A DNA stretch of 64,000 bases from Balamuthia mandrillaris (taxonomy: Eukaryota > Discosea > Longamoebia > Balamuthiidae). A model generated the notes under the pieces. It made no database searches, was not told the origin of the DNA, and saw only the letters and a program-made list of their open reading frames with translations. The translations under genes and the position numbers were made by a program. Below are positions 41,901 to 52,527 of this stretch, in pieces. The stretch is taken from contig JAVKOQ010000015.1 of assembly GCA_031835245.1 (NCBI GenBank), positions 81,001 to 145,000 on the forward strand, given 5' to 3'. Position 1 is the first letter of the stretch, and each line of letters opens with the position of its first letter.

Positions 41901-43966
41901 CTACCTCCTGAGTTTGATGTACAGACAGGTCCATTGGAAATTGCAGTTATTGAGAAACCGACTGATATCTCATCCATTATTAGTTGTTTTGAAATAGAGG
42001 TTTGCTATTATTTTCTCTTGCTTGGTTGTTTGTCTTCGCTGGTGCAAAGGTCGTCTAACTTTCAAACTAAAAGGTGACTGTTCTTTCCGCGAGTCAATTC
42101 GAGGTTTCTGCGGATGGCAAAAGACTTTCCAGCTCTCTTCTTTCCCAAAGTACATCCGAGCGGGGCAGACGTTCATCAAATCCATATGCCACCATCCTCA
42201 ACAAAAACGGAGTTGTGGTGGGGCAGCTGCTTGGTGATGGTGCCTCTCTCGAGTTTGACGACTCCAAAGTCACAGATAACTTTACTCTATGTGTAGATGG
42301 ACGGGTATTTGCAAACCTCTTTAGTTTATTTTCATTATCTTCAATTGAACTAATAATATAACATGCTTGTCGACAGCCGGATATTTCTAAAGATACAAAC
42401 GCCTTTTCTGTGTATGACTTTGCGCTATATGACAGCGCATCGGATACCTGGACACCGCTGAACGCGAACGTAACTTTGACGGAGCGAGAGGAATCAGGCA
42501 GGGACATCACCGCCTACTGCATCTACACCGCAACGAGCGGTACCTACTTTCCTATATATCGAATGCTAGGCTGGGAAACCGCTGAGAACGATCCTCTTTT
42601 CACGGAGGAAGAGGAGATCGCCTTGTGGATTCTGTCGGCCATCTACTTTTGCATAGCACTGCTGTCTATCGCTTCATTGGCTTACAACTTCAAAAATGGC
42701 TTCTTCCTCATTATTACTGTCCAAAGGGTCATTCTGTTATTGTTAATTATTTTTGCTTTGGGTACATTCTCTCGCTTTCTCTCTCTCTTCATGCAATAAC
42801 ACATTCCCTTGGCATATGCCTCTACTAGTGCGAGGAATCTTTTTGGCCCTTCAACCTAATGAGGAAGTTGAAGACCTATCTGATTGGCTCTTTACCATGT
42901 TTTCTGAACTACCAATGTACATCTTCTTCACTATTTACTCCCTTCTTATATTCCACTGGTACGTTCTCTCTCTCTCTCTTGTATCTGAGTCTCAATTTTC
43001 GTGTCACACAACAGGGTGCACATGGTCTCAGGGAGAGACAACACGTTCTTGGGAGTCATGCGTTATCCCTTTATCATTGTCAACACGCTGGTGTACCTCT
43101 CCTTCATCATAGTACTCATCATCTACGAAGAAGTCATACAGGACGAGGACCAGGACGTGCAGGAAGATGTTAATAGGGCCTATGTTACTGTCATCAGCTG
43201 CGTGGTGGTCATTGTCTTGGTCTTCTTTTGGGCATACGGAGGACGTCTGCTCTACCTTGCCAAAGCTACAGCTCCCAAGAAAGTATTAATACGGGTAACG
43301 TTGGTGCTGCTGACCTGCTCCATAGGGTTGGTAATGCAGTTTACATTCCTGTTGGTCATCACCTTCCGTGGCAGCCTCGACTTTTGGATCACCATCGCGC
43401 ATTACCTCTGCTTCGAGATATTGTCGTGCTTGGCCTTGTTAACCGCTTTGTGGAAGCCTCCCTCAAAGCGAGCCTTCAAGTCGATGCAATCCTCTCGCGG
43501 GCAGGATCACAAAACGACCAGCAAAGAGAAAGGTTACTCCTCGGCCAAAGGAGCAGGGGACAGTGGCTCCGTCGAAGATGGGGGTGGAGCCGCTGCTTCC
43601 TCGGCCGTTAGTGGCGGAGGTGGAGTTGGTGCAGGCAGCAGGTTTGAACGTGGTACGAACATCTCGGAAGCCAGGAGTGGAATAGGTGGTGGTGGCGGGG
43701 CTGGAAGCGCGTTTGGAGGAAGGAGAGGGTCGAGAACGGTAAAGAGACAAGACTTGGTGCAAGACGCCAAGGCACCGACGGAAGTGCGACGGTTTACTCC
43801 CACCGTGAGGAGAGAATTGAAGAGGAAAGAAAACGAAGGACAAGGGGAACCAAGAAACAGAGTGCTCAACACGAGACTCTTTGGTCCGTCCAAGCGTCAT
43901 CTGCTTCAATACCAAGAAGACGAAACGGAAGAAGAAACCTCAACAAGCGAAGAAGGAGAAATATAA
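37386..43966 (+). CDS. Cys-rich ectodomain fused to TOM1/THH1-type seven-helix membrane domain
   Basis: A large multi-exon gene. The start at 37386 gives a signal peptide (WLWATFLTLVLLLCTTQAAR), and a short intron joins it to LVMQPATFQWVEVFTNEL. About 1,250-1,300 residues of extracellular, Cys-rich sequence follow, with repeated patterns such as CAKCASTTASTLCLSKD, CENNGGSCNDADRR and EEECSKCGGERK. From about 42610 there are seven membrane helices. Landmarks VRGIFLALQP, MYIFFTIYSLLIFHW and YPFIIVNTLVYLSFIIVLI match the plant TOM1/THH1 family, which is GPCR-like. The cytosolic tail (from about 43450) is Ser/Gly-rich and ends in an acidic stretch (DETEEETSTSEEGEI). Family members are membrane proteins of the tonoplast in plants; here the long ectodomain suggests a cell-surface receptor or adhesion protein, an inference. 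The gene ends 66 bp from the convergent subtilase stop. Confidence 0.8.
38398..38421 (+). repeat. CT microsatellite in receptor-gene intron
   Basis: (CT)n on the sense strand between the exon ending TSSFKQ and the exon starting VESSKCNYEAL. Confidence 0.85.
38870..38900 (+). repeat. CT microsatellite in receptor-gene intron
   Basis: (CT)n on the sense strand just after the exon ending WENDSCCNP. Confidence 0.85.
41060..41086 (+). repeat. CT microsatellite in receptor-gene intron
   Basis: (CT)n on the sense strand after the exon encoding CDFSERFIFDEFW. Confidence 0.85.
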
Positions 43967-44032
43967 ATAGAAACGAATATAAAAGAAAAGAAAGTTTTAA
44001 AAATGTATTATGTAAATGCGACAATGTCTCGC

Positions 44033-45634
44033 TTACAGTTTCAACATGCCAGCAAAGTTCAACGCGACGTTGAGGACTACGCTCTCCTCCGTCTCACATC
44101 CGCTATTGTCATCCTCAAAGGTAGGAGGCAATCCTTCCAATGTAGATATCAGGGACTCCTCCAGCTCCAACGCCCTCGCGTCGGAGAGCTCAGAGCCAGG
44201 GACAAGGTCCAGGTCACCGTGAAGAGTCACCGTCACTCCGTTTTGGCCGTTCACGAAGTCCTCCACGAGGGCCTTTCCGGCATTACACTCATCGAATTGC
44301 ACGTTATGGAGAAGACCAGCATCCACAGCTTGGTTGAGGAGGTTCTCATCGATGGGGATGTTGTAGTAGTTGACCACTCCTTCGGTGAGGGGGTTGGCCC
44401 AGACGCGGAACTCGTCGACGAGGCCGCGCAATCCTCTTCCGAGCTCAAACTTGAGCTCGTTGTTGTTCCGCTCCAGTAGTTCTGCAAATGCCAACAAAGT
44501 GTATTCTATTGGAAACAAACGTGGCGTCAGTATGCGGAAGAGAGAGAGAGAGAGAGAGAGAGGAGCATTTACCCTTCACAGTGTCGCTCAAGGTAGTGGT
44601 AAAGACAGGAACATGTCCAACATAGACGGTGGCCTTGCTAGCGAGACCGTCGATGGCTACGGCAACGTTGGTCCACCTTTCAGGCAGGACGAAGGGCTCT
44701 CCGGTCACAGCAGGATAGATGTAGTCGTTCCAGTCTGACTCAAAGGGTCCCAGCCTGAAACGAAGGTCTCCGTCGGTGTCTGTTCCCATTTGGAAGACGT
44801 TCTCCAAGGTGACAAAGTCGGCGCGCTTGCTCTCCCCAACGGTGAGCAGATCAGGATAGACAGCAATCTGAAGGGTGGCATACAATGGATCGAACTCCTC
44901 ATGGATGCTTGTGTTGACGGCCACAGATACATACTTGGTCTATATGGCCATACCATTGAGTTAGTCTTTGCATGTGGATAGAAAGGGTAACAAAGAAAAG
45001 AGAGGTGAAGAAAAAGGAGGAAAGGACCACCGATGGGCCGGAATAGTCATCTCTGTGAAGCTCAGCAACACAGCACTCGGGGCAAGGATCACAAACATCT
45101 CCCACGCCATCAACGTCGTAGTCCAGCTGGAAGAAGTTGGGGCCAGCGAGAGGAGGATTGTAGGTGTTGGGACAATTGTCCAGCAGGGAGGCGATGCCAT
45201 CTCCGGTCCACACCAAGGGAAGCACCTTGAACTCGGGGTCGTAATTGTATTCCTGGTTGTCGATGTCGTTGATGGTCTCCTGGAAGACGTATCTTGGGGA
45301 CTCTCCGTTGGCGGCAGTGAACACCAGCTCGTTGTTGCCGCGAGAGATGGCGTCGGAGCTGACAGCGCCGCGGCATTCTCTGAACTGGAACTCGGCGAGG
45401 AGCTCTCCGCTGAATCTGGAGTCCAGGGAGATGTCAAAGAGCACGTCGTAGAGGTCGAGGCGGACCTCATCGAACGTCGGGAGATACTTCATGAGCAGCT
45501 GTGATGTCAGGGCAAAGTTCCACATGCGCACGTTATCCACTCTTCCTGCGAATCCTTCTCCTCCGATCTACATAGGGTTGGTTAGGCGGAGAGGAGAAGG
45601 GCAGAAGAGGAGATGAGGAGAGAGGTAGAGAGAG

Positions 45635-45669
<35 letters not shown>

Positions 45670-46170
45670 GGGAGAGAGAGAGAGAAGGTACCAAATAGGC
45701 GTAGAAGATGTCAGAGGAGCCAGAGGCAAGGCTACCAGCGGGCAGGTTCTTGGTCCACACCTGCTTGGCATTGAGGAAGACCCTGACCTTGGAACTGGTT
45801 CCCGTGACGGCAACGTGGTTCCAGCGCGTCTCATCCAGACGAATACCTGTGTTGCAAACATCAGAGCCGTCGCACCAACCTGTGGGTTGACCTTCGTAGA
45901 AGTGGTTGAGTTGGATCTGAAGGACTTGGGAGTCGAGGAAGATGCGGTAACGCCCGGGTCTCTCCAGGAGAGTGCCGGAGGTGTCCTTGATAGGGAATAC
46001 CCAGCTCTCCACCGTCCAGTCGATGGTGTCGAACTGTGAGGGGCTGACCGACCTCATCACAAAGTGAGAGCTCTCTCCGTCCGCAAAGTAATAAGCACAA
46101 CATCCTCCCTCTATTTCCTCGCCAAGGGTTAACAAAGAGAAAGAGCAAGAGAGAGAGAGCAAGAGAGAGA

Positions 46171-46216
<46 letters not shown>

Positions 46217-46725
46217 TACGCTCGGCACACTCATCGGATCCCTTTTTTCTCTCCTGCACACCACCGGTGGCGCTGATGACAGGGACCTGCTCGGCGGAGC
46301 TGCTGCCTGTGCCCGAGAACCTGGGAGCGCGGAAGAGCGAGGCGAAGAGGTTGGTGCCGGTGGTGATCCTGGCATCCGGCACGATGATGCCCTCGTAGCT
46401 CTTGCTTATCACCGTCTGCATGACCTGCGCGGGAGTGAGGGTGGGGTTCTCTCCCCAGATAACGGCCGCGATGGCGGTCACCCAAGGAGCGGCGAAGGAG
46501 GTGCCGGTGTTGGAGGCCCAGAGCCAGCCGTTGGTGTCCTGGCGGATGTGAGGGGCGCGGATGCTGCAACCGGGGGCGTAGACGTTCACGCATTGGCCGT
46601 AGTTGGAACGGGAGTAGATCTCCAGGTTGGCCTGGGCCACCCCTTCTGGGTTCTTGCAGACAGCTGTTCATGAGAGGAGAGAGAGAGAGAGGAGAGAGAG
46701 CGAGAGAGCGAGAGAAGAGAGAGAG

Positions 46726-46785
<60 letters not shown>

Positions 46786-48489
46786 AAATGACACAATAAG
46801 AGGAAAGACAGGAATGAATACGATAGAAGAGGAAAGAGGGGACAAAAAGGGAATACCTCCAACGGTAAGAACGAAAGGTAAACGGGCAGGGGTGTAAGAG
46901 CATGCGTTCTCGGCGTTGTTGCCAGCGGCCGCCACAAAGAGTATGCCATAGTCATTGGTGGCGCTCTGCATCATCAGCTCCAGCTCGGTCATGGTGGCCG
47001 GATCGAAGCTGGTGGCAGTGGTGGTGCCCACTCGGCCCGCCAGGGACATGTTGATGATGACGTTGGTCTTCTTGTTCTTGGACTTCTGCTTCCAGGTGTC
47101 GGTGATGTAGCTGATGGCGCTCATGAGGTCGGCGTCGCTGTACTGGTTGCGCTCGTTGAAGACCTTGCAGCTGTGGATGTCGGCCTCTTTGGCCCTGCCA
47201 AAGGTCTTGCCGCCGATGATGCCGGAGACCATGGTGCCGTGCTCGTGCGTGGGCGCGGTCATCACCAAGTTTATCAAAGACAAATAGTTTGTACATTCCT
47301 CTCTGTATGATATACGTTAAGAAGAGCTTAGAAGGAGAAGGAGAAGGAGAAGGAGAAGGAGAAGGAGAAGGAGAAGGAGAAGGAGAAGGAGAAGGAGAAG
47401 GAGAAGGAGAAGGAGAAGGAGAAGGAGAAGGAGAAGGAGAAGGAGAAGGAGAAGGAGGAGGAGGAGGAGGAGGAGGAGGAGAACAAAAGAAGGGACGGGA
47501 AAAGAGGGAGGGAAGTGGTACACAGGGAAGGGACTGTTATCGCTAAACTCAGAGTGTTGGCTCTCCACGCCAGAGTCAAAGACGAAGACGGCCACGCCCT
47601 TGCCGCCTCTGCTGCAGGAATGTCCCACCGCGTCGAAGCCCCAACCGGTCGGTCCGTCCACGTCGTCCTGCCATTGGAAGACGTGGTAGGGCAGACCAAA
47701 GGCGTTGTACTTGGTGAGGTCCGTGGCGGTGTTGCAGAGCTCGACGTACTTGGCGTCCATGGGGGTGGGCGAGGTGGTTTGACGGAGCGTTCGCTCTTGG
47801 AAGGCTTGCATTTGGTGCTCCACCTGTTGGAGGATGTCCTCCTTGTGGGTCTCCTTTTTGCGCTCGGCCTCCTCTCTCAACAGCCTCATTCTCTCCAGCC
47901 ATTCCTCTCTTGTCTCATTGAGATAGTCTATTTCTTCTTCCGAGGAGGAAGAAGAGGAGGAGGGATCTCCGACTGCGTCTTCGCCTTCCTCTTGTTCGAC
48001 GTCGTAGCTGCGCCATTCCGAGTGTTTGACGTACAGCACCAAGTTGCTGAACGGGGTCAGAACCTCTCGCAAGGACTCCTCTTTGAGGTTACGGATGATG
48101 AACGTCCGGATGACGCTCGACCCGAGGTAGGAGGAGTAGGTGAGGGGCTGGTTGGGGCGAACCTTGACCTCGCTCTCGTTCTCGCGGAGCTGGCCGAGGA
48201 TCTGGTCGATGGCGCTTTTGAGTGTGCCTTCGGCGACGTCGGTGGAGAGCACCACTATCCAATCCCCTTTATTTTAAAGGGTATATTTATATGAATGACT
48301 CTTAATCATTTGACAATCATCAAAGCGAAAAGGGAAAAGCGGGGAAGAGGACAGGTCCAACGTACCTTGGATGACGTGCGAAGGACTCATGGGTGGTCTG
48401 AACGTCAATTCGCATCGAGCTGCGGTGATTAGAGCAGCGATGGAAGCTAACACCACCCAATAATACAAACTTCGAGAACTCGGTAGCAT
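44033..48489 (-). CDS. Secreted subtilase (S8) with LamG-like and thrombospondin-3-like C-terminal domains
   Basis: Starts at 48489 with a signal peptide (YYWVVLASIAALITAARC). A propeptide follows, then the S8 catalytic domain. The triad is Asp in VAVFVFDSGVESQHSEF, His in THEHGTMVSGIIGG and Ser in NTGTSFAAPWVTA; the oxyanion Asn is in FVAAAGNNAENAC. A highly charged linker (EEEIDYLNETREEWLERMR) lies before the catalytic part. Downstream are two LamG/concanavalin-like halves: WTVESWVFPIKDTSGTLL with RLDETRWNHVAVTG, and ERWTNVAVAIDG with LRGLVDEFRVWANPL. Between them is a thrombospondin type-3-like segment, LLDNCPNTYNPPLAGPNFF and DYDVDGVGDVCDPCP, which binds calcium in that family. It ends FAGMLKL-stop. 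Likely a secreted or surface protease, perhaps for matrix or prey protein digestion. Many introns, most filled with GA/CT repeats. Confidence 0.88.
44540..44563. repeat. GA/CT microsatellite in subtilase intron
   Basis: (GA)n on the plus strand, so CT on the sense strand of the minus-strand gene. Confidence 0.9.
45624..45686. repeat. GA/CT microsatellite in subtilase intron
   Basis: (GA)n with GGAA and GTAGAGAG variants on the plus strand; sense strand pyrimidine. Confidence 0.9.
46140..46212. repeat. GA/CT microsatellite in subtilase intron
   Basis: (GA)n with AAGAGA interruptions on the plus strand; sense strand pyrimidine. Confidence 0.9.
46676..46784. repeat. Long GA/CT microsatellite in subtilase intron
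   Basis: About 110 bp of (GA)n on the plus strand, with GCGA variants in its first half; sense strand pyrimidine. Confidence 0.9.
47333..47481. repeat. GGAGAA hexamer repeat in subtilase intron
   Basis: About 22 copies of GAAGGA/GGAGAA followed by GGA triplets. On the sense strand it reads TTCTCC, is open in all useful frames and would encode Phe-Ser repeats if retained. It separates the exon with the catalytic Asp from the exon with the catalytic His. Confidence 0.9.
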
Positions 48490-48839
48490 CGTTGAGTATT
48501 TGTCTGTTTTTTTTTTTTTTGTTTTTGGTTTGTTCCCTCTTTGTGCTTGGATGCCAGGTTCTGGCTAGCGCCGTATGAAAATGTAGTAGTTGTGGTATGC
48601 AGTGGCAAAGGCGGATAGGAGAAAACAACAAAACGTTTGAGGAGAGCCCATCCGAAAAGGAAAAAGCTCACAGTTCGACGAACCGTCGTCCTTTGCTCTC
48701 CTTTCCGGGGCATTTTTGCCGACAACGGCTCCCCCACCTCTCTTGGCGGGAGTCTGTACCTCAGGGCAAAGCGAAAAGGAAATACCAGGCAACGACAAGG
48801 CCCCCCAAAAGACGGCGCAAAGCAGAAAAAGAACGAAGA
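48490..48839. promoter_or_regulatory. Divergent intergenic region between subtilase (-) and EF-hand gene (+)
   Basis: About 350 bp shared by two divergent genes whose products are both secreted. A T tract lies near 48509-48524 on the subtilase side. No other gene is seen. Confidence 0.45.
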
Positions 48840-49342
48840 ATGTTGTTTGCGCGTCGTTATGATGTGATCGCGGCGGTTTTGCTGCTTTTGAGCAGCGTCA
48901 TTGCTGTTGTCAAAGGTTTGAACGTTCTTTTGTCTCGTTGTAATATAGTATGAGAGCGACAGTTGACTGAGCTATATAATATTTTATTGATGATACGAAA
49001 CAAATAGCGGAAGAAGAGGACGTGGCAGTAAACTTTAGTTTTGATGGAATGATTCAACTGCCTCCGGCGCCGTGCCCAGAAGACTGTCCTCCTGTGGAAC
49101 CCTCACCTCTCACCATGGCCTCCATTTTTGCGCAGGTGGACACCGACGGCAACGGCATCTTTACCGCCGCTGAATATGAAGCCGCTGACTTTGCTCCGGT
49201 TGAATCCCCCGACGGTTGCTACCTCTGCACTTTCATTCAACCTTGGTGCAGCGATGTGTGCGTGCTGCCTCTCTTGGACGTCTGCAAAGAGTGTTGGGGG
49301 GAGGAAAACTACCAAACATGCCTTCACTGCATCTATCCTTAG
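48840..49342 (+). CDS. Small secreted Cys-rich protein with one EF-hand
   Basis: Exons 48840..48915 and 49008..49342 join at VVKG|AEEEDVAV, giving about 136 residues. The N-terminus is a signal peptide (DVIAAVLLLLSSVIAVVKG). The mature part has an EF-hand loop DTDGNGIFTAAE preceded by a helix (MASIFAQV), so one calcium-binding site is likely. The second half is Cys-rich (CYLCTFIQPWCSDVCVLP, CKECWGEENYQTCLHC), suggesting a compact disulphide-bonded domain. I do not recognise a family. It lies head to head with the secreted subtilase, and shared regulation is possible. Confidence 0.7.
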
Positions 49343-49796
49343 CCAGGGCTGGAAGAGGGCCGTGAAGAGGAGGGGTGTTAGCAAAGTAGATAACTAAGGT
49401 TAGGGTTTGAGCAAGGGTTTCGAGCCACTTCGATCGTTCTATTTTTTCAAAAAACCAATCACAAATCAGATATGCGTCGACAGAATTCTTCATCAAAACA
49501 TTTTTTCAAAAAATCAATCAAAAATCAAAAATGTGTCGACACAACCAAACCTTCTCTCTTCCCTTCCTCTCTCTTAGTCCAAATTTCAATCAAACATCTT
49601 GATCCGCTTTTTCACTTTACAAGCACTTACCAGAGGGGAGACCGCAAAGGGAAGAGAGGAAGGGAAGAGAGAAGGTTTGGTTCTTTCTTCTTTTTTTTTT
49701 GGAGTAGTGAAAGGAAGAAGGTAACACGGAAGCAACGGCGGCGCGTTTTTTGCTTTGCTTGAACCCATTTATACTTGGCGAAGAAAAAAACAAAAA
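49343..49796. other. Intergenic region with a 59-bp-spaced direct repeat
   Basis: Contains two diverged copies of a segment of about 43 bp (49441-49483 and 49500-49542). Each runs from ATTTTTTCAAAAAA through an A/T-rich middle to a GTCGACA core. The rest is T- and GA-rich sequence ahead of the ArfGAP gene. No gene is supported. Confidence 0.6.
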
Positions 49797-52125
49797 ATGG
49801 ATGCACAAACAAGAGCTTTTTTTGCAGAGTTGAGGAAGGACAAAGCGAATCTGGTTCGTTGATTTACCTTTTTTTGTTTTTTGCGTAGTGATGATGGTGA
49901 ATGAGGTCTGATCTTTGTTTTCGATGACTACGACAGGCATGTGTGGAATGCCAAGCAAGCAATCCGCAGTGGGCTTCTGGTAGTTTTTTTTCCCCTCTCT
50001 CCACCTTTTTCCCTTTGCTTTTCTCTTGCACAAATGCTCATCGCCTCCTCCTCTTCCTTCTGCTCTTTGTTCTCCACCAACCAGTGAGCTACGGAATTTT
50101 CATCTGTCTGGAGTGCTCTGGAGTCCATCGTTCTTTGGGCGTTCATCTAAGGTTTTGTTGTCCTCCCACTCCTTACGAAAATACCTTCTCTCTTTGTCCT
50201 TCTCTTTTCTTCATCCTTCTCTTCGTTTTCTCTTCTCTTGCACTACTCTTTCTCTCTCTCTCTCTCTCTCTCTTGTCGTTCTCTCGTTCTCTTTCTAAAC
50301 TTCCGCTTTTTTATTTTCTTTTCTTGTTGTTTTTTTTTTTTGAAACAGCTTTGTGCGAAGCGTGACAATGGATACGTGGTCTCCTGATCAACTTAAAAAG
50401 ATGAAGGTACCTCCCTTATCTTCTATTTTGTATGCGCGAACTCCAAATAATTCTCTTCTAGTTTGGCGGGAATGCCAACTTTTTGGAATTTCTCGCCGAG
50501 TACGAGGTACCCAAAGGGATCAGCATCCAAGAGAAGTACAATAGTCCTGTTGCTCAACTTTACAAAGAGAAGCTGGATTGTCTGGCCAAAGTAATATTCT
50601 CTTTTTTTTTCTGCCTTCTTTCTTCTTTCCTTATCTCTCACCCTTTATCATCTCTTAACTTTTTTCTTCTTTCCAACATTGAACCTAGGGACGAAACTGG
50701 TCACCACCAAAGGAAAAACCAGTCTGGCGTTCCTCTTCCTCCGGCTTGTTCTCTGGCGGCAACCAGTCGAGTGCTAAACGAAGCACCACCCCCAGCAGTC
50801 CCTCTCTCTCCAAGAGTGCCGGCTCTGGTGGCAGAAGTTCCAGTCGCATCAACAAACCCGAAGAAGATGACTGGGACACCTGGTTGGACGAGGACGAGCG
50901 CAAGGACAATCGCTCTTCTTCGCGCGGCAAACGAACCTCTTCTCTCTCCAACAGTGCCACCAACAGCCATTACTCTTCAGCTCCTACCAGCGGAGATAGC
51001 AGAGCGGTAGAAGAGGCAGAGAGACGGATGAGACATGAGAGGCGCGAACGGGAGAGACGGGCAGCCCTTCGCTCCCACAGCGGCTACGGCGGGGACACCT
51101 ACGGTAGCCATCAACCTCTCACCAACAACGACGACGAGTTTGAAAGCAATAACAATAATGGCGGTGGATTGGGTCGTTTTAGCAACTCTCGTTCAATTTC
51201 TAGCGATGACTATTATGGCAACACCAATGGAGGAGGACAACAACAAAGAAGAGGAGATGATTGGGGCTCTTACCTCGGCGATGGCATAAAGTCTCTGAGC
51301 ATTGTGGCGGAGGCGGGCATCGGCAAGCTTTCGGAGACCACCAAGACTATCATACAAGAGCGCAACTGGGGCGAGGATGCCAACAACTTGAAGAAAACGG
51401 TTTACGAGACGGGTAGCCAGGGCTGGGGCCTCTTCTCCTCTTTCCTACAAACAGCGCGTGAGACGGTGGAACCCACTGTTTCTTCTTGGTGGGGCGACTC
51501 CCACCCGAATTCTAATTCTTCAAGTCCTGGTTCTTTTTCTGCGTTACCGCAACAACCTCCTCATCAACAACAACAATTCTCAACACAGCAACAACAACAA
51601 TCGTTCGAAAGAGGAGGACGAGACTGGGAAGGCTTTGGCAGCGATGGCAACGGATGGGATGGAAAGGAAGAACGGAACAACAACAATAGCGCGAAGGTGT
51701 CAGTGGGACCGTCTTATGGAACCTCTGCTTTGCGCTCCGCTTCTTCTTCCTCTTCAAGGGATGATTTTAGCAACTGGGAGAGAACAAAGAGCATAGAGAG
51801 GGAGCGAAGGAAGCGAAACGAAGTGGCGGGTGGAGGGGATATGGATGGATGGGAGGGCATCGATTGGTCCTCCGATTCAGACGATGAGCCACAACAACGA
51901 AAAGTAAGCAGCAACGACAACGGCAACACTAAAAGACCCTCCGTTTTGCTTCAAAACGAAAGCCCTTCTCCTTCTCCTTCTTCTTCCAGAAGAAAACAAC
52001 AAGGCTCAACCACTTCAACAACAACAAATACGAACACCAAACAGAAGGCCGACGATGGCTGGGGCAGTGTGCATAGCGAATGGGATGTGGATGGCGGTGA
52101 TGATGATGGCTGGGGAGGATTTTGA
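49797..52125 (+). CDS. ARFGAP1: ArfGAP1-type Arf GTPase-activating protein
   Basis: Stimulates GTP hydrolysis on Arf1 during COPI coat turnover at the Golgi. The first exon (49797..49853) encodes MDAQTRAFFAELRKDKANL. Later exons build the zinc finger ACVECQASNPQWAS, SYGIFICLECSGVHRSLGVH and SFVRSVTMDTWSPDQLKKMK, which holds the four zinc Cys and the Arg finger (HRSLGVHLSFVR). GGNANFLEFLAEYEV and SIQEKYNSPVAQLYKEKL complete the domain. The large last exon (from about 50690) is Ser/Asn/Gln-rich. It contains Trp- and Gly-flanked segments (LGDGIKSLSIVAEAGIGKLS, SQGWGLFSSFLQTA) that resemble the curvature-sensing and coatomer-binding region of ArfGAP1. It ends in an acidic Trp motif (DDDGWGGF-stop). 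All joins are GT-AG. Confidence 0.93.
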
Positions 52126-52527
52126 TGAAGAGACGAAGCGTTTTTCCTTTCTTTTTTTTCTTTCTTTCTTTCCTCCCTCCCTCCCTCCCTTCCTTCCTCT
52201 TCTTTTTTTCTTGCCTCCCCCCCTTCTTTCCTTCCTCTTCTCTTTTCTTTCTTTTCTTTTTGGCCATCGACGATCCTATCTTATCTTAAGGTATGTGACG
52301 TCTGTTATGCTCGAAAAGGAATCATATGACTTTTGGTTGAACTAAATTATATTTTTTATCTCCACAAAAAAACAAAAAACAAAAACCAAGAAACATAAAA
52401 AAAAAAGTGACTTTAGTCGAGTTGTCGTCGTTTTCGCACTTTAATTTTTAAGTCTTATTGAGCTGCTGTTGGAGGAAGAGCTCGGAACTTTTTCGTTGAG
52501 GAAACGAAAAGAGCACCAACAGCACAA
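52126..52527. other. Intergenic region, T/C-rich then A-rich
   Basis: About 400 bp. A long pyrimidine tract (52140-52265, TTTC, CCTCCC and CTTCC units) follows the ArfGAP stop, then a poly-A patch near 52366-52407. Probably 3' UTR and promoter. No gene is seen. Confidence 0.5.

Noticed and set aside
47289-47546. Plus-strand ORF with GEGEGE repeats
   Set aside because: Antisense of the GGAGAA array in the subtilase intron.
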